Shown here piece after piece: positions 63,290 through 64,000 of a DNA stretch of 64,000 nucleotides; the first letter of the stretch is position 1; each line of letters begins with the position of its first letter. The stretch is from Pedobacter sp. Leaf216 (lineage in GTDB: Bacteria > Bacteroidota > Bacteroidia > Sphingobacteriales > Sphingobacteriaceae): NCBI RefSeq assembly GCF_001421515.1, contig NZ_LMKM01000033.1:223720-287719 (forward strand). The letters run 5' to 3'. The position numbers and the translations under genes are program-made. The notes under the pieces are model-generated. The model had not been told where the DNA came from. It did not search any database and worked only from the letters and a program-made list of their open reading frames with translations.

Positions 63290-63673
63290 ATGAAAAAACC
63301 AATTTATAAGTTTCTACTCTTAATTTATGCTGCTTTCTACGTTCTGGCAGGATGTAATCACTTTTTATCCACTACAGTATATTACGTAATTATGCCAAAA
63401 TGGTTGCCTGTACCTGGCTTTTTAATTTACTTTTCTGGAATATTAGAAATCATTTTAGGTGTATTATTGCTTTTTTCCGGAACGCGTAAGCTTGCCGCGT
63501 TGCTGATTATATTGATGCTGATCGCTTTTTTACCTGCTCATATCTACATGATCCAGCTGGCTCCGTTTAAGTTGGGCAAAATATTGGTAACACCGTTTAT
63601 TGCATGGTTAAGATTGCCAGTTCAGTTATTGTTTGTGGGTTGGGCATGGTATTATTATAAAAAAACAACTTGA
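63290..63673 (+). CDS. DoxX-like small membrane protein
   Basis: 127 residues with four predicted membrane helices (FLLLIYAAFYVLAGCNHF; LIYFSGILEIILGVLLLFSG; LAALLIILMLIAFLPAHIYM; LPVQLLFVGWAWYYY). The GxxHF and ExxLGxxLL pattern fits DoxX/DUF4870-type proteins. Function unknown. Single gene. Confidence 0.72.
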   Translation: MKKPIYKFLLLIYAAFYVLAGCNHFLSTTVYYVIMPKWLPVPGFLIYFSGILEIILGVLLLFSGTRKLAALLIILMLIAFLPAHIYMIQLAPFKLGKILVTPFIAWLRLPVQLLFVGWAWYYYKKTT

Positions 63674-63752
63674 TTATCTTATAAAAAATGCATCATTTGG
63701 AGCGGAGTGCAATGAAATTTTGATGGTTTATAAAAAATGGTTTAAGTAAATT

Positions 63753-64000
63753 TCAAAATACAGCTGAGTGTGGACTGCCCTGCACAATAACGGCAGGCGC
63801 AGTGGTACCTGTTAGCGTTACGGTAGCTTCGTTAGAACTGTTGCCCTCGTTATCCATCATTTTATAAGTTATTGAAGGGTTGCCGTTATAACCTGCCTGA
63901 GGCTTAAAGGTAATATTGCCTGTTGTATTGTTCACTTCCCAGCTGCCCTGGCCTGTTACGGTAATTGCATTAGAGAATATTGATGTAACAGGGTCTTTAA
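63753..64000 (-). CDS. 3' end of a CshA-type repeat surface protein (partial)
   Basis: An open frame runs off the right edge and ends at 63753. About 82 residues are visible. They include GQGSWEVNNTTGNITFKPQA, GYNGNPSITYKMMDNEGNSS and NEATVTLTGT, the CshA-type fibril repeat pattern, found in large secreted adhesins. It ends GSPHSAVF with no type IX secretion sorting domain, so the gene may be truncated at its 3' end. The upstream part is outside the window. Confidence 0.75.
   Translation of the reverse strand, partial: KDPVTSIFSNAITVTGQGSWEVNNTTGNITFKPQAGYNGNPSITYKMMDNEGNSSNEATVTLTGTTAPAVIVQGSPHSAVF

Overview
The window reads as a chromosomal segment of a Bacteroidota bacterium, most probably Sphingobacteriaceae (Pedobacter-like). 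The grounds are: moderate-to-low GC; paired SusC/SusD genes with a FecI/FecR-type regulator; Bacteroidota promoters (TTTG, about 18-20 nt, TAnnTTTG); a short AtpC; an ABC/HemJ/HemCD gene set typical of this phylum; and very abundant non-coding dispersed repeats. No transposase, integrase, rRNA or CRISPR array was seen. One tRNA (Arg, anticodon ACG) is present.

Layout. 1-2.07 kb: a 188-bp tandem repeat array, a hotdog thioesterase and a duplicated palindromic repeat. 2.07-9.9 kb: housekeeping and accessory genes (inverting-type GH97 glycosidase, DUF2130 protein, OsmC, YtxH, YdcF, Obg, adenylate kinase). 10.4-15.3 kb: an organophosphonate locus (phosphonoacetate hydrolase PhnA, OPA-type transporter, phosphonate-associated alcohol dehydrogenase, phosphonatase-like HAD enzyme) with a divergent operator-like promoter region. 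15.5-23.8 kb: an ECF sigma / FecR / SusC / SusD / calcineurin-like phosphoesterase unit. 24.2-27.8 kb: tRNA-Arg, peroxiredoxin, RmlD-like reductase, atpD-atpC.

28.2-45.3 kb is one long branched-chain amino-acid region on the + strand: ilvE, methyltransferase, ilvD, ORF6N protein, ilvB, ilvN, DinB, ilvC, leuC, ABM-domain protein, leuD, two-NBD ABC ATPase, leuB, leuA, ilvA. It carries two short unannotated leader peptides rich in Ile/Leu/Val (28257-28391 and 30227-30304). Each is followed by an intrinsic terminator and has a plausible competing antiterminator pairing, so the pathway appears to be controlled by classical ribosome-mediated attenuation at two points. LeuA lacks the usual leucine-sensing C-terminal domain, which fits control at the leader level.

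45.4-52.1 kb: cupin, a frameshifted DUF4230 gene, a lipoprotein, an orphan ABC ATPase, a small DUF6364 antitoxin-like gene, an outer-membrane barrel, a second ECF sigma with its probable anti-sigma, and another barrel. 52.3-63.2 kb (minus strand) is a heme-biosynthesis cluster in the order hemA, hemCD (fused), hemB, hemL, histidine kinase, response regulator, membrane TPR-like protein, hemE, small protein, zeta-toxin-like P-loop protein, hemJ. Several stop/start overlaps suggest translational coupling. The window ends with a DoxX-like protein and the 3' end of a CshA-type repeat surface protein.

The most noteworthy signals are the two attenuators, the organophosphorus locus, the toxin-antitoxin-like pair wedged between hemE and hemJ, repeat-derived coding sequence at the start of the ABM protein, and palindromes inside the ORF6N gene. 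All assignments come from reading the sequence and from knowledge of protein families; no database search was run.
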